Shown in pieces: positions 1-11,206 of a stretch of DNA of 64,000 bases. The stretch's first letter is position 1. Each line of letters opens with the position of its first letter. The DNA lies in the NCBI GenBank assembly GCA_030704615.1, contig CM060732.1, positions 51,937,053 through 52,001,052 of the forward strand. Direction: 5' to 3'. The notes below the pieces were generated by a model. It did no database searches and was not told where the DNA came from. It saw nothing but the letters and a program-made list of their open reading frames with translations. The stretch is from Takakia lepidozioides. Its lineage: Eukaryota > Streptophyta > Takakiopsida > Takakiales > Takakiaceae. The position numbers and the translations under genes were made by a program.

Positions 1-631
1 TTGAAACTAACTCCTTCCTATTAAATTACAATCCGTTTGAAATCTGCAGTTTCAGTCCTCATTGCTAACGTGCTTACAATCGATTACGTAAAATAGGACA
101 GGACAGGAGAATGGGGAAAAGCGTATTCCACCAACTCTGTGATGGTAGATCGCACAAGGAGAAAACTACGAAAAGTTTGAAGCTGAGCCCCATGAAGGAA
201 ATAAAATTGTGCATGCACAACCCATATATATCGTTATTTCAAAGGTATTGTATCACATGGACGTCCTGGTCTTGTGTAAGTAGCATCTGGATGGGTGTCA
301 CCAATCAAGTGAGACGGCACGTTCACGAGTATACAAGTTCTACTAGACGGACATCAGACATACGAAGAAGGAAAACCCATGAGGACGAATATATTTAGAC
401 TACATGTATTTGAACCGATTCATCCTTTGAGCCAAACATTGTCAAACGAGATTTTGAGGAAAGTTGAAAATAGAATGCCACGAGGATTGGGGACCACTGA
501 GAGATAGTGGTTCTTCCGACTTCCCCATCCTTTCCCATATGATGTACTTTGTGCTACGATTATACGAGATCAACCTGTTCAGGAGATTGCGCCAACAAGA
601 AGATAGAAAGAGTGGGACTCAACACCTACAA
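1..631. other. No gene recognised
   Basis: No protein motif, RNA gene or clear repeat was recognised here. If the polyphenol oxidase exon to the right is part of an intact gene, this stretch would lie in its first intron, because that gene reads leftward off the window. Confidence 0.4.
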
Positions 632-737
632 TTAACTATCAGGGTCGAGACGACTTGAGACGACTGCTTCAGAGAAATGCGTTGAATAAATTGAGGGAGG
701 GCAACCACTGCCAGGGCGAAGTTTTAAAAATGCTCGC

Positions 738-1132
738 CTGTAAACTGGGGTACAGTAGGAGCAGTGCAAGTTGTACTGACGAAGGAACGATCGGGGGTCA
801 TCATCTGGAAGTGCTTTCATCAGTTCGTATGCTCGATTGAGCTTCTCTATGTTCGCCTGATCCAGCTTGTGCGTGGGTCGCCTTACCCGCATAGGCAAGT
901 CTGTGCTGAATTTGAAGTTGATTGCGGGTCTCTTGTTGGGCAGAAAGCAACAGTCTAGTGGACGATGGTTGACAAATACAGCTTGGCAGGTGGTCAAGTC
1001 TGGGCCTAGCACCGGAGCGGCATGCACAGTGTGTAGCTTCCTACTACACCAGGCCATAGATACTAGCATAATGGCCCACAACAATTTCTGTGTGCCCAAA
1101 CTACATCCTGGATGCAGTCCTTCCATACCCAT
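738..1132 (-). pseudogene. Polyphenol oxidase (tyrosinase), N-terminal exon only
   Basis: The minus-strand ORF starts at 1132 with a hydrophobic signal-like stretch (LLWAIMLVSMAWC). It continues with landmarks of plant, particularly moss-type, polyphenol oxidases: GPDLTTC, a CC pair, RVRRPTHKLD, LNRAYELMKALPDDDPRSF and then HCSYC, the start of the CuA copper site whose His binds the first copper. Polyphenol oxidases oxidise phenols to quinones with a type-3 dicopper centre. Homology stops after TPVYR at about 738. The sequence there (ACAG then GCGAGC) could be a non-canonical GC donor, or the gene could simply be broken. The other CuA and the CuB histidines are not seen between 738 and the window edge, so this is either exon 1 of a gene extending left or a truncated copy. 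The family call is secure; intactness is not. Confidence 0.7.
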
Positions 1133-1843
1133 AGTTGTTGCCCACCAATCCTGAGACCAGCTAAGAAATCAGCTGGACTCTGTGACCGAGAGACTAAATG
1201 ACTTGTATGGAGAACAATGCCTCAAGCGAAGGATTCTCCCTGAAACTGCAAAGCTTCGGAATAGCCCCTTCCGCACTTGTTACAACTGCTTATGATGGCT
1301 CTCTTGTAGAGACAAAATTTGCCTAGACATGCAAGTCAATGTCCAGAGAAGATGTGGTCAAAGTACCTTACACCAAGTCAAGGCGTTGATTGGTGTGTTG
1401 TGCTGAGTCATGCTCACTAGTCTGCCGAAGCTTTTCTTTTCTCTCCCTTGAGGACGACGGCCCAAAACGTATCAAACCCCAAGTGGGGCGTTCCATAGTA
1501 CGTGTCAAGCCCACAGTCAGTTTTTGCAACACGTGTCAATCCCCAAAACTCATACTTGTACTGCGGTACACAAGGTAGATTGCCCCAAACGGAACCGAGC
1601 ATGTAGTAGGTATATATAGAGACGGGTGGGTCCTCCGTCAATCTGATGCCCACTTTCCAGTGTCCACGTAAATCACGTGAGGAGGCCCACATTCCATGGA
1701 CATTGGTGTCACCATTCTAATCAGTCCGGCCTGCAGTGTTAGAGGGATGAGTTCATCCAATAGATTAGTAAGTCAGTATTAGTAAGGGAACTTGATGGTT
1801 ACACCAGTTATCTTGACACTTCACTCCCGACTCTTCATGTAAG
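1133..1843. other. Intergenic, no gene recognised
   Basis: Nothing recognisable was found apart from short AT-rich and ordinary intergenic sequence. It would include the promoter of the polyphenol oxidase exon if that gene is alive. Confidence 0.4.
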
Positions 1844-1847
1844 TTAA

Positions 1848-2291
1848 CCCCTAAACGCCCGCATGCCTCCGTTGACTTTTTACCAAAAAACGGGGCCCGG
1901 CTAGAAAAACTAGCGTAAAAAATGAATCTTGAAAAAGTGACCGGACATTATGAAGCCACCTACCCCAGGCAGGTCCTACCCAATTTTGGAGCAAACAGAC
2001 AACTAGTGCAAAAACCCCACCGTTGCGAGGGGGGTCCATTTTTGGAAATTTGTGCAGCCAAAAAAAACCAAAATGGAGATTTGTGGTCGGGATGGAAAAA
2101 AAATCGGCCTGCTGTACCCAAAAACGTGGTGGCCGTCCAACACAATTTAGGCAATCGATCTCGCATGGACCATCCTAATGCAGACACGCAGTGCACCCAC
2201 CAAAAAAAACAAGAAAAGGCCAAAATTTGCTCTTGGCAGAACTATTTGTGTAAAAAAAACGACCAATTTTGGGCCGGCGGGCGTTTAGGGG
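1848..2291. mobile_element. 444-bp TTAA-flanked inverted-repeat element (MITE-like), copy 1
   Basis: The element has perfect 15-bp terminal inverted repeats (CCCCTAAACGCCCGC at the left end and its complement at the right end). TTAA lies directly outside both ends, at 1844-1847 and 2292-2295. A TTAA target duplication and termini starting with CCC are hallmarks of piggyBac-type DNA transposons. No transposase is encoded, so this would be a non-autonomous copy. An interior block (tccgttgactttttaccaaa, ccccaccgttg, ccatttttgg) recurs in the copy at 9559-10202. The piggyBac assignment rests only on TTAA and the CCC ends; the paired ends are directly visible. Confidence 0.7.
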
Positions 2292-2600
2292 TTAAAAGAT
2301 AAGCTTGACTTCCCTCGTTGTGAGGAGAGCTTATTCTATGCATATATAATCTACAGTTACATTAGTCTCTATCTATTAATTCTATCATGGTATCAGAGCC
2401 TGGTTAGGAATTACTCATAGATTTTCTTTATCTCGTTGAAAATGGGTCCCTTTTGATAGAGCGCCCAGGAAGTCAATGATATATAAAATGAATAAAGCAG
2501 ATTTTCGCGGACCATCCAACTTCTCTATATTCATAGTTTGATCAGCCATTGCTGGGATACTGCAATATTAATCTTTGTCAATAGAATCTTAGACTTGCAG

Positions 2601-3287
2601 TGTTGTACTGGTATGTGCCAGTCGGTTGGGGTATATGCACTGGTATGAGTAAGGGTATTGTAGAACATACCAGTTGGGTATGTCTTGGGGCGTATACACT
2701 GGCTATACCCTGGACCCTGGGTTTTGAACACTGGACCTACCCCTCTACCTACCATACCAGTTTAAGTATGAATTATTTTCATACTCGGCTTGAGACCCGT
2801 ATTGAGGATTGATGAACCCAAGCTAGCATGGGTATATGTAATGATCCTCATTCACATTTGTGCAATGTAAAAAATAACACTATATCTTTGGGCTCCCATC
2901 GGTTGGCATCATTTATTTGAGCCGCTAGCATCATGTATCCCAACCACTAGTACAACATGGATCACCATAATATAACCATGTACCAAAAACATAAATTTAT
3001 ACAAGACATGTAAAAATAACATGAAGTTAACCTTAAAATCCATCATTTGAGTTTTTGTCATATCCATGCCTAGGACCAGGATATCCCAAAATTCGAAATA
3101 CCCATACCCATCCTATAACCTACCCTGGGCAATCCTAATCTACCCCGGGCCCTACCAAGTTGGACCTACCAGAACCAGTCGGGTGGGCAGTCCTAATCTA
3201 CCCCGGGCCCTACCAGTTGGACCCAACAGCCAAGTTGGACCTACCAGAACCAGTCGGGTAAGCCAAAATGGACATACCAGTACAACA
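2601..3287. mobile_element. 687-bp inverted-repeat element (non-autonomous DNA transposon-like)
   Basis: It begins TGTTGTACTGGTATGT and ends with the exact reverse complement, ACATACCAGTACAACA (16-bp perfect terminal inverted repeats). The interior is AT-rich, with further short copies of the 'ataccag / ctggtat' word. Near the right end is a tandem repeat of about 60 bp at about 3133-3264 (cctaatctaccccgggccct ... accagaaccagtcggg). No transposase ORF is present. No convincing target-site duplication is seen (left flank agacttgcag, right flank ttggttct), so the superfamily cannot be named. Confidence 0.65.
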
Positions 3288-3639
3288 TTGGTTCTAACTT
3301 CTCCACTTGGAAACTCAGAATGTTATATTTGCTTAAAAAAGAAAATTATGGGATTTAGTGATAGGCACTGAACAGTGAAATTAAACCTACAAGTATTGTA
3401 TCTCTTGGAGGAACAGTAGTCAATCCTCCTGCTATTGGACAAGGATCTATCTCAAACTGGGATGATAGAGACAAATTTGCTCAAATGATAATTGTGGATA
3501 ACGTTAAAAATTCATGTCTAGGTCATGCTACATCAAGTCCGGACATATCCCTCCCGATCTCTCAAATCTGAAGAAATAGCCCCTTTGGCTTCTGTTATGG
3601 CATTTGAAAGAATAACATTAAAAAACTAAGCTGAAGGGT

Positions 3640-4015
3640 GGGGGCTTACTACAATATGAGAGGGGCTGGTTGACGTGCTTTTTTACTTGCACTGGACCTC
3701 CTTCTTGTGTGTGATCTGCATTAGCAACGGCTAATCAGCCCTTGCTATACCAATTTTATGGAAAAAATAAAATAAAGGGGGATGCTTACATGTTCGGTGC
3801 AAGAGGGGCTGGTTGGCCAGCCTTCCTACTTGCCCTCCTTTCCCTCCCATGCATGATCAGCCGTAGCACAAGAGCAATGGGCTAATCAGCCCCTCTTTTA
3901 ACAAAAATTTAAACAACTAAAAAAATAAAGCTCAATGAAAGGGAGTTACAAGCGGGTAATGGGGGCTGGTTGGCAAGTCCCTCCCTGCTTTGGGCTCCCT
4001 CCCTCTCATGCAGAA
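3640..4015. repeat. Three diverged copies of a ~130-bp repeat
   Basis: Copies sit at about 3640-3760, 3780-3900 and 3945-4015. They share 'ggggctggttg', a C/T-rich block (ccctcctttccctcccatgc type) and 'gctaatcagcccct'. The third copy is partial and runs directly into the broken end of the LRR pseudogene, so the repeat probably marks the breakpoint. Function unknown. Confidence 0.55.
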
Positions 4016-4790
4016 TTTAATGGAGACATTCAAAAAATACAAACGTTCCAAATGTCCCCACCAGGAAGGAAGGTTTCCTGACAAGCGATTCGCCGACAGA
4101 TCTAACACGACCAGTTTCGTGCAGGTACTGATACACAGGGGAATAGATCCTCCCAGGCTTACGTTCATGAGCAAAAGCACTCGTAGATTTTCAAACCCTA
4201 ATATATGTAAAGGAAGCTCACCTGCCAACAAGTTGTAGGACAGGTCAAGGACGGAAAGGTTACTGCAACTCTGCAAAGCAGCGGGAAATCCGCCTTCGAA
4301 CCAATTGTTTGAGAGCGATACAATAGAAAGGTTTTGAAGAGTACCCAACACATCGGGAATTGCACCAGAAAGGAAATTGTTTGAGAAGTCCAATGTTTCC
4401 AAGGCTGTGGAGTTTCCAACGGATAAGGGGGAAGCTACCTAGCCTGTAAACGAGTTGGAGTTGAGATCTAGATATTGTAAGTTCACAAGATTTCCTATCT
4501 GGGGAGGGATGCTCCCAGATAATTCGTTACCGCTCAGGTCCAGATGTCGCATATTAGACAGGGACCCAAGCTGGGAAGAAATTGGCCCCTGGAGTTCATT
4601 TTGCTCAAGAGGAGAGCTAAGAGAGAGCTGTGTCACTTGGCTGTAGGCATTGCAAGTAACCCCTGTCCAGTTGCAAGGAGAGCTATCAGCGGCGACCCAA
4701 TCAAAGAGCTGGTCTTGGCCCCCTGTCAGCCCCTCCTTGAAGGCCAGCAAGGCCGAAATGTCTGAACCTCCGACACAAACCGGCCACAGC
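4016..4790 (-). pseudogene. LRR receptor-like kinase, ectodomain fragment (pseudogene)
   Basis: The minus-strand frame encodes an LRR N-terminal cap (ALLAFKEGL ... W ... SPCNWTGVTC) followed by successive plant-type repeats of the LxxLxLxxNxLxGxIP form. A TAG stop at 4439-4441 falls after NSFTG. The same frame continues on the other side (VASPLSVGNSTALETLDFSN) for about five more repeats, then ends in repeat sequence at about 4015. No transmembrane segment or kinase domain follows. A signal-peptide-like stretch precedes the cap (VLLCCGVLWPVCVGG), but no in-frame ATG was found for it. One nonsense mutation, no start and a 3' truncation make this a pseudogene of the LRR-RLK class. Confidence 0.85.
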
Positions 4791-5149
4791 ACACCACAAC
4801 ACAATAGAACCTGGCCCGCAGAATGCCCCGCTTCTGACCATTCCAGTTAGAAGAGTCTTCCAAATACTGTTGAGCTGTGGTATAAAAGAGTTTATGATGG
4901 GGCAGTTTTTCTTTCCTTTTCTTTTTAAATTTTACGGAAAGGGCATTTGTTGAGTTGGAATATCTGGAATTCGGTACTTGAGAGCTCAAAGGTTTTCTTT
5001 TATTGTCGGTTGTAAGTTCCCCTTGTAAGCCTCACGCCCCGTGTGGTTGTTTATTTTTCCCAGGATTTTATCAAAGCAATTGCCAGGCTTTTTGCGCCCT
5101 TTCCCCCAAGAACAAAAAAAAATGTCATCTTTTCCATGTTTGTTGCTGT

Positions 5150-5367
5150 TTTTTCTACACCTGGGAGCTACAGCTCACAAAGCAGGCCCCTTAATAGTGA
5201 GAGGCGAAAATAACCTCTTTCACTGTAACCGCGCCATGAAGGCGTATCAGGGGGACACCGCACAGGGGAGGGGGAGAAGAGAATACCACACCCGTCAAGC
5301 AGCAGGATTTGACCCCAGAATCATCTGGGTGGCACTCGGTGCACTTAACCAACTGAGCTACTGTTGG
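5150..5367 (-). repeat. tRNA-derived SINE, family A, copy 1
   Basis: On the minus strand it starts with a tRNA-like head carrying box A (agtagctcagttggttaag) and box B (ggggtcaaatcc), internal RNA polymerase III promoter elements. The body contains the words for ggcgtatc and aaaataacctc and ends at a tail ctcccaggtg followed by A-rich sequence. It closely matches the copy at 49459-49701. Confidence 0.8.
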
Positions 5368-5689
5368 TTTTTTAACCATTAAGCGACCATCTAAGTTTTG
5401 GTGGGGCCACCCCCAAAATCCTATACACCCTCGTGGATGAGGGTGTAACTCCTTACCTACAATCATCCACAAATTTGAACCTTATAAATACCTATGTAAC
5501 TACCACATCCATCTACTCATAAAGTTTCAGCACATTTGACAGTTGGAATTTGCACATTATAGCAAAAGAAAGCACCACTTTTACAAGTTCGCTCCCCAAA
5601 AATAGGGATAACTTTGGTTTGACCATACATTTGCAGTATCGGGTTGAATTTTCATGTCAATTTTTATTTTTATTTTTATTTTTAAAGAG

Positions 5690-5900
5690 GGATGGTGGCC
5701 TCAAAGCTTTATAGATACGCGCGTAAAAACTGCGAAATACATCCTGGGGAGAGTCAAAATGGTGGGTCTGTGGAGGAAAAAATAACCTCCTATAAGTGTC
5801 GTATAGGCGTATCGCATGGGGTAGACCCAAGTGACCGAAGGGAGGGGGGAGTAGAAATGGTGAACTAAAAGTGTGTAAGAAAGTGTGTAAGCCCTGATCT
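5690..5900. repeat. Diverged repeat sharing the SINE-A body
   Basis: It contains 'ggaggaaaaaataacctcc' and 'ggcgtatcgcatggggta', words also found in the SINE-A body at 5210-5260 and in the repeat at 48672-48860. No tRNA-like head was identified. The interior ORF shows no domain. Confidence 0.4.
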
Positions 5901-6109
5901 GAGAAGAAACAAGGCAGACATAGGGGGGACTGGCGTTGGACAATCTAGGTGGCAGAAACTATCACAATCATAAGACGAGGTGTTCCGCTACAATCTATCA
6001 CCCAAGTCTGGGTAGTGATGTTACTGCCCTTCCTGCTCTATGCTCCAAAGTCCAACTGCACCTTTGATTTGTAAGAACTCAGTTCTGGTGTCTCCAATTC
6101 ATATCCGGT

Positions 6110-8165
6110 GCTTCAGAGTCAGCTGGCCATTTGCCAAGCCCTGGGGATGTTGTCATTCCAAATGACTCTAGTGTCAGAGATCCTAGTGCAGATGATGTTG
6201 TCTTTAGCCCAGGTGATGTCAAAGTCCGAGAACAGTTGTTGCCTCCTCCCTTCATTACACCTGCTGGAAGCTGAAAGCAATATCCGCCAAGCCTTATGTC
6301 CCTTAGTCACCAAATCTGCATAGATTTTGCAGAGAGTCGCTATGATGTTTGGCTTCTTTCCCTCAAAAATCATTTTGCATCTATCTTTCCAAATGGCCCA
6401 GAGAGAGTAAGCTCTCAAATTAGCCCATATTGAACATGCGTTCCATAAGGCCCCATTCTGCAGATTGAGAAGCAGCAGGTTGTCCAAGATGGGTGGCAGA
6501 TCCATCCAAGTGGAGTAGAAAGAATTGATGAAATTCCACACCCTTGAGGCGGTCTGACAATGTAGCAAGCAGTGCTCATGGGACTCATGATGCCCTTGAT
6601 GGCATGAAACACAGATCGGGCTCAGGGCAGGGATGAAGCTTGCCACTAGCAGAATCCTATTTGCTATTCTCCAAAAGAAGGCACTCATTTTGGAGGCTTT
6701 GTGCTTGGCCTAGATATCTTTCCAGATCCTCTTCCATCCCTGGTTGTTGAGATTTATATTCCATTTGGCGGCAAAGCAAGAGTCTCCCAATAAGAGCTTA
6801 TAACCAAATTTTACTTTATAGCCTAGAAATGGGGTTTTCTTCGCATCTTTCCATGTCCATTCACTAGGGTCCAGTTGCAGTCTGCTGAGAGGGGAGCGAA
6901 AGAACCAGAGGAGGGAGATATTTTTGGCCCAACAGATCTCATTGCCAGGAGGGGGTTTGGGATCTGGCGAGCCGGAAGCTATATCTATCACTGTGATCCT
7001 GAACGCTTCTACACAGGGTAGGTCTCCTGCACCAACAAATTCAAGGCTGCCCTCTGGTGATGCTTTGAAAGCAAGGCCCAGCCAAATAGAGCCCTCTTTT
7101 TCCAATGCCAGGATGGCTGTGAAGGCTTGGCTAGAAAAAACACCCAGCCAGCATGGCAGGCTGCTTTCAGTAGTATCTCCTCCCTGAAGCAGGGTAGCAA
7201 CTGATGAGATCCATTGCTTGATAAGATCCCAGCCGTTGCGGATGGAAGAGGCTGTGAGGAGCGAGGAGAGGATGGGTGATGCAATGGAGTCTCCTTGCTC
7301 CCATACATTTGCTACATGGAAGAGCCCCTTAAATTCCTATGTAGCCCATTTCTTGCTAAAGGAAGTCAATTCAGCATTGTTCAAGATAGGGTTTCCGAAC
7401 AATGGCTGACGAATAGCTTCCTCAAAGCAGGCAGGCCTCTTTTGAGACAAGAATGGCTTCACTGCTATCCAAGCAGCTCAGATGGAGTTCCAAGAAGAGG
7501 ATCCCTTACCCTTGTTTTTAGGTGGGCCAGCCATTTGAGTGAAGGTGCCTAGGCCCCTGAATTTGTAGAGAAGGTCCTTACCATGTGGGAACGCATCAGA
7601 GCACACCAGGGGCTACCACCATGAACTAGAGACCTGGGAATCCATTTAGCCAGGAGGGCGGTTATCTTAGTGGAAGGATCAATTAATCCCAGCCCCCCTT
7701 CTTTATTGGGTCTGCAGTGTTGACTCCAGGAAACCAGCGCTCGCTTAGTGGGAGCTTGGGGGTTGGCTCCCCAAAGAAAATTGCACATCAGAGCCTTAAT
7801 TCTGCTTATGTATTTGCTTTCGGGGGACCAGACCGAGGTAAAATACCAGACTGATGCCAACAGGACTTGATTAAGCACTAGAGCTCTCCCTGCCAGAGAT
7901 AGCATGCTTGAGCTCCAGAAAGCCAATTTATTACGGAGCTTTGAGAGAACAGGTTCAAATCTCTGCTCGTCTGTGAGACCAATGACCACAGGGAACCCAA
8001 GGAGAATATGGGCTGAGCCTGGTTGAAGCCAGTTGAGTCCAATATCTTGCCCCCATGGGGGCCCATGACACTTGGAAGCATGGGGTGGCAGTTCAGTCAG
8101 AAGCCCTACAGATTTATTCCAATTGACCTTAAGACCTGAGGCTAAGCAAAAAAGCTGCAGGGCAC
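6110..8165 (-). mobile_element. Degenerate plant LINE (non-LTR retrotransposon), C-terminal reverse transcriptase and zf-RVT
   Basis: Minus-strand fragments in more than one frame together resemble the 3' half of a plant L1-type ORF2. In order: ASGLKVNWNKS and SKLRNKLAFWSSSMLSLAGR (end of the reverse transcriptase), the linker FLWGANPQAPTKRALVSW and EGGLGLIDPSTKITALLAKW, and the zinc-binding zf-RVT domain with C-x2-C ... HCLLHC. ORF pieces lie at 7989-7549, 7308-7009, 7105-6710 and 6688-6119. The first two pieces share a frame with each other, as do the last two. Stops and at least two frame changes make it non-functional. No upstream endonuclease or YxDD catalytic core is seen, so it is 5'-truncated as well. 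Confidence 0.85.
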
Positions 8166-8244
8166 CGTCTGAACAACTCTCTCTGCCAAGCCATCGGCCT
8201 CAGGATGATCCCGAGAAGTGGTGCGGTGATCTATCAAGGCTTTA

Positions 8245-9183
8245 TCACACAAAGCCTGAAACTTCCCCAACCTCATCCATCACCGCCGCCTTGGATGCCA
8301 ACTCCCACTGAACCTCGAGCATCTCCCACGTGTGCCATGGATGTCTGCACCCCGTGGTCCTCACATGCTCGCCCCCACTCACTGCCTGTACCGTCTCGGT
8401 AGGCAGAGAGACCATCGAGGGAAGTATACTCCGCACTCTGCGCTGCTGCCATAGCCAAGTTGATAATCCAGGTCAAGCAATTGAGACCCATTGCTTGCCC
8501 CAACACCTGAGACGTGATGCCTCAGAAGAGAAGGCACCGCCGTGGTCCCAGTGGAAAAACCCATAGCCCGCTCGCGCTCATCAGCATTAGGCTCCACTAA
8601 CTGCTGCAACTGAGTATCCCAAAGGAGGCCAGGTCCACTATCCCAGAAAGCATGCGATCCTAAGAAGCTGAGTAGTGTAGGTAGTGCTGTTCGTGGTTGA
8701 CCCACCTTGTTGGCCACTGCCAAAGACGAACGGTCATTGTGTCTCACGCTGAGACTGCCTCCCTGTGTCCAAAATGCTATCCACTGTGAGGTGTGTTGGT
8801 CGTTGCACCCCATCAAATGCACGCTTGAGTAGTGCAGGTGGCATCAAGTTAGTCCACCATAGCCGTGGACGATGAGCCCGTGACCCCACTGAAGCTGCAT
8901 CCAGCAATACTGCTGACCCAAGCCATGACCGGACTTGATGCACACTGGCCATCACCCTGGCCCGAGAATCGCCCATCAGGGACGGCAATCACCGAGACAG
9001 ACATCCCAACAAGTACCACACCCACCTTGCGTGCACCAGCTCCCTGCCAACATACAGCCAACCATGTAAGTGCCCCGCCCCACAAGACCTCACAAGCATG
9101 AACTGTATGCACTCACAGAAACACAGGAACACAATCACCTTGCTCGTATGCGATGGGCCTCCCGCTAGCAAATGCCAAGGCAC
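8245..9183 (-). pseudogene. Degenerate DNMT3-like C5-cytosine methyltransferase sequence, probably transposon-borne
   Basis: Minus-strand pieces in three frames show late motifs of DNMT3/DRM-type methyltransferases. At about 8870-8930 is LLDAASVGSRAHRPRLWWTN, which parallels the 'DA..VSAAHRARYFWGN' block of DNMT3. At about 8560-8600 is ERERAMGFSTGTTAVP, like the ER..GFP..YT block, followed in another frame by VLGQAMGLNCLTWIINLAM, like the final LG.S..V..I motif X. A Gly-rich stretch near 9070-9110 could be motif I. The catalytic PCQ and ENV motifs are not seen and the spacing leaves no room for them. The sequence abuts the LINE fragment. Capture of cytosine methyltransferases by retrotransposons is known in other eukaryotes. 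The family call is moderate; loss of function is clear. Confidence 0.55.
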
Positions 9184-9558
9184 ATGAACGTGGAGCTACA
9201 CTGGGGACAGTAATGGTGAGTCCGCTTGTGACAACGTGCACACTGCCTGCGGAGCGTAGAATGCAAGCTTTGGTGGGCATCGCTCGTGCCTTATTGCCCT
9301 TAGCTATTTTTTATAAAAGCGGAGTCCTCGCCTCACCACTAAAGTGACATATCCACATTTCTAAACTTGTTACAGGTTTCCAGAAATTTTAAAGGTCAAA
9401 TTCCTAGATTTTCTAAATGTCTTTTTGTACATGAAGCCTGTGGGGTGGTTTCAAAAGCCATGAATATGCTTGAACTTCAAAATGGACATTCCCAAAAATT
9501 AGGACCAAGAAAAGGAATGTATTTTGGAAATCGCCGTGGTGACAACGTTATATGCACT

Positions 9559-10202
9559 CCCTTAAGCGCACAATGGTCTCCGTTGACTTTTTCCAAAAAC
9601 ATTACGAAAAATGACAATAATTCTCAGGAAGAAAATAATTTCCAAAAACTAACCGCACATTACCTCGCCACCTTACCTCCTGCATGCACCTGCCAGTTTT
9701 CAGGGCAACCAGAAAAGATCCAACAAAACCCCACCGTTGGAAGTGGGCCCATTTTTGGCCCCTTGTGCAATAAAAAATAGTTTCCAGGGAGCTTTTTGGA
9801 GTTTTGGGTGACGGGATGAAGTCAGAATCTGCTGATTCTGCGACCACATCATCCCTCTTACATCTGTCATCCAACAAACCTATTTTCATTGGATTTGGCC
9901 AAGAATTGTGGTGTTGACACTTGGTCAAACATGGGGGGTCATTTTGTGGATTTTCTTATTTGGTGCTGACGCGAAGGAATCCAATGTGGTAAGGAAAGCG
10001 CGGGACGGGAGCTGGCCGCCAGACGCCCATCAAGCGTAACGGCATATCTTTGCCCTAACCTAGTGGATTCTCATCTGTGGGCACCCACTTGGCTGCCGAA
10101 CCCCACCGCACAAAAATCATGCAATTTGGCCAAAATCTGAAAAAGTTATTAACTCTTGAGTAACCCACAAGGCCCTGTGCGGGCCTGGTGGGCGCTTAAG
10201 GG
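9559..10202. mobile_element. 644-bp element, diverged copy 2 of the TTAA/CCC inverted-repeat family
   Basis: The left end is CCCTTAAGCGCA (9559-9570) and the right end is GGGCGCTTAAGGG followed by TTAA at 10203-10206. The left flank is CACT rather than TTAA, so one duplication has decayed. Interior blocks match copy 1 at 1848-2291 in the same order: tccgttgactttttccaaaa, accgcacatta, ccccaccgttggaag and ccatttttgg. It has no transposase. Confidence 0.6.
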
Positions 10203-10784
10203 TTAACATGCTGCTGTATTTTCTAACGCATCCAATGGTGGAATAAAGAAAACAGTCGGGCAAAAGTTAGACCAGCAAGTTTTGGCCATTGGGGCTGGGA
10301 ATTACCTACACCGACAGAAGATTCCAGCAACTTCCTTAGGGCCATGTCAACTAAATGCTCTTGCACCCTATGTGGAGCTGCCAGGCTGTCTTCATGTCAC
10401 GGGCCGGAACAGGCCCTGATGGCCACCTCCGGCGTCACAGCCCGGTTGTGCATACCCAATCGAGGCCACGCAGATGGTCAACTCTGCATGGTCCCCTCTC
10501 CAAGATGGAAATAGATGACCCTCGAATAATCCTGCGAGGGGTTGCTTTTATTCAAATTCAAAGCATTAAATGCCAGAGGGTGGGCCATCAGGTCCAAAAA
10601 CAAATTTAAAAAAAAAATCTGAACAAATGACGGGCTTTTTTTCACACCGCAAGCACTAGGCTTACCCCACGAGTTTAAGGCAAGCTTGTGAGGTGGTGGG
10701 CCCACTGGCCTGAGCTCAGGGAGGCCCGGCAGACTCTGGCATACTACTTGTCAAATGTCTTCCCCCATTGTGAAGGTGGGGAGC

Positions 10785-11140
10785 GCTCCACACCTCCTGC
10801 TCCCTCCTCACGCTCCCCACCTTTAGGACCATGTTCCCCAACATTCTCCAATTTTGCTCCCATGTTCCCGGTCCAAGATCCTTGCTCCCCATAGTGGGAC
10901 AGGGGAGCGGGAAGGGGAGCAAGCTGCATTCCATAGGGCGAGGAGGGGAGCAGGGTCGAGATCCAGGAGCGCGGAACGGGGCGAGGAAGGGAGCAAGGAC
11001 CGGGAACAGGGGAGCGAGCCGCGTTCCACAAGGCGAGGAGGGGAGCGGGGACCAAGAATAGGGGAGCGAGGACAAGGGACATGGATAGGGGAGCGGGACT
11101 GGGAACAAGGAGGAGACAGAGGGAACAGGGGAGCGTAGCG
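10785..11140. repeat. GGGAGCG-rich purine/pyrimidine minisatellite
   Basis: The plus strand changes from C/T-rich (cctcctgctccctcctcacg) to a long purine-rich tract built from variants of 'aggggagcgggga'. The open frames across it are low-complexity artefacts. The layout is roughly an inverted pair of such tracts. Confidence 0.6.
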
Positions 11141-11206
11141 ACGATCTTGGACTTAGGATTATTTTGGAGATGAAAAAATATATTATTCAGTCCCATGTGC
11201 AACCTA

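Noticed and set aside
1922-2302. A 126-codon frame across the TTAA element
   Set aside because: It lies wholly inside the inverted-repeat element and ends in its terminus; a similar frame is not preserved in the second copy.
8072-8566. Plus-strand frames over the methyltransferase-like region
   Set aside because: They are antisense shadows; the recognisable motifs are all on the minus strand.
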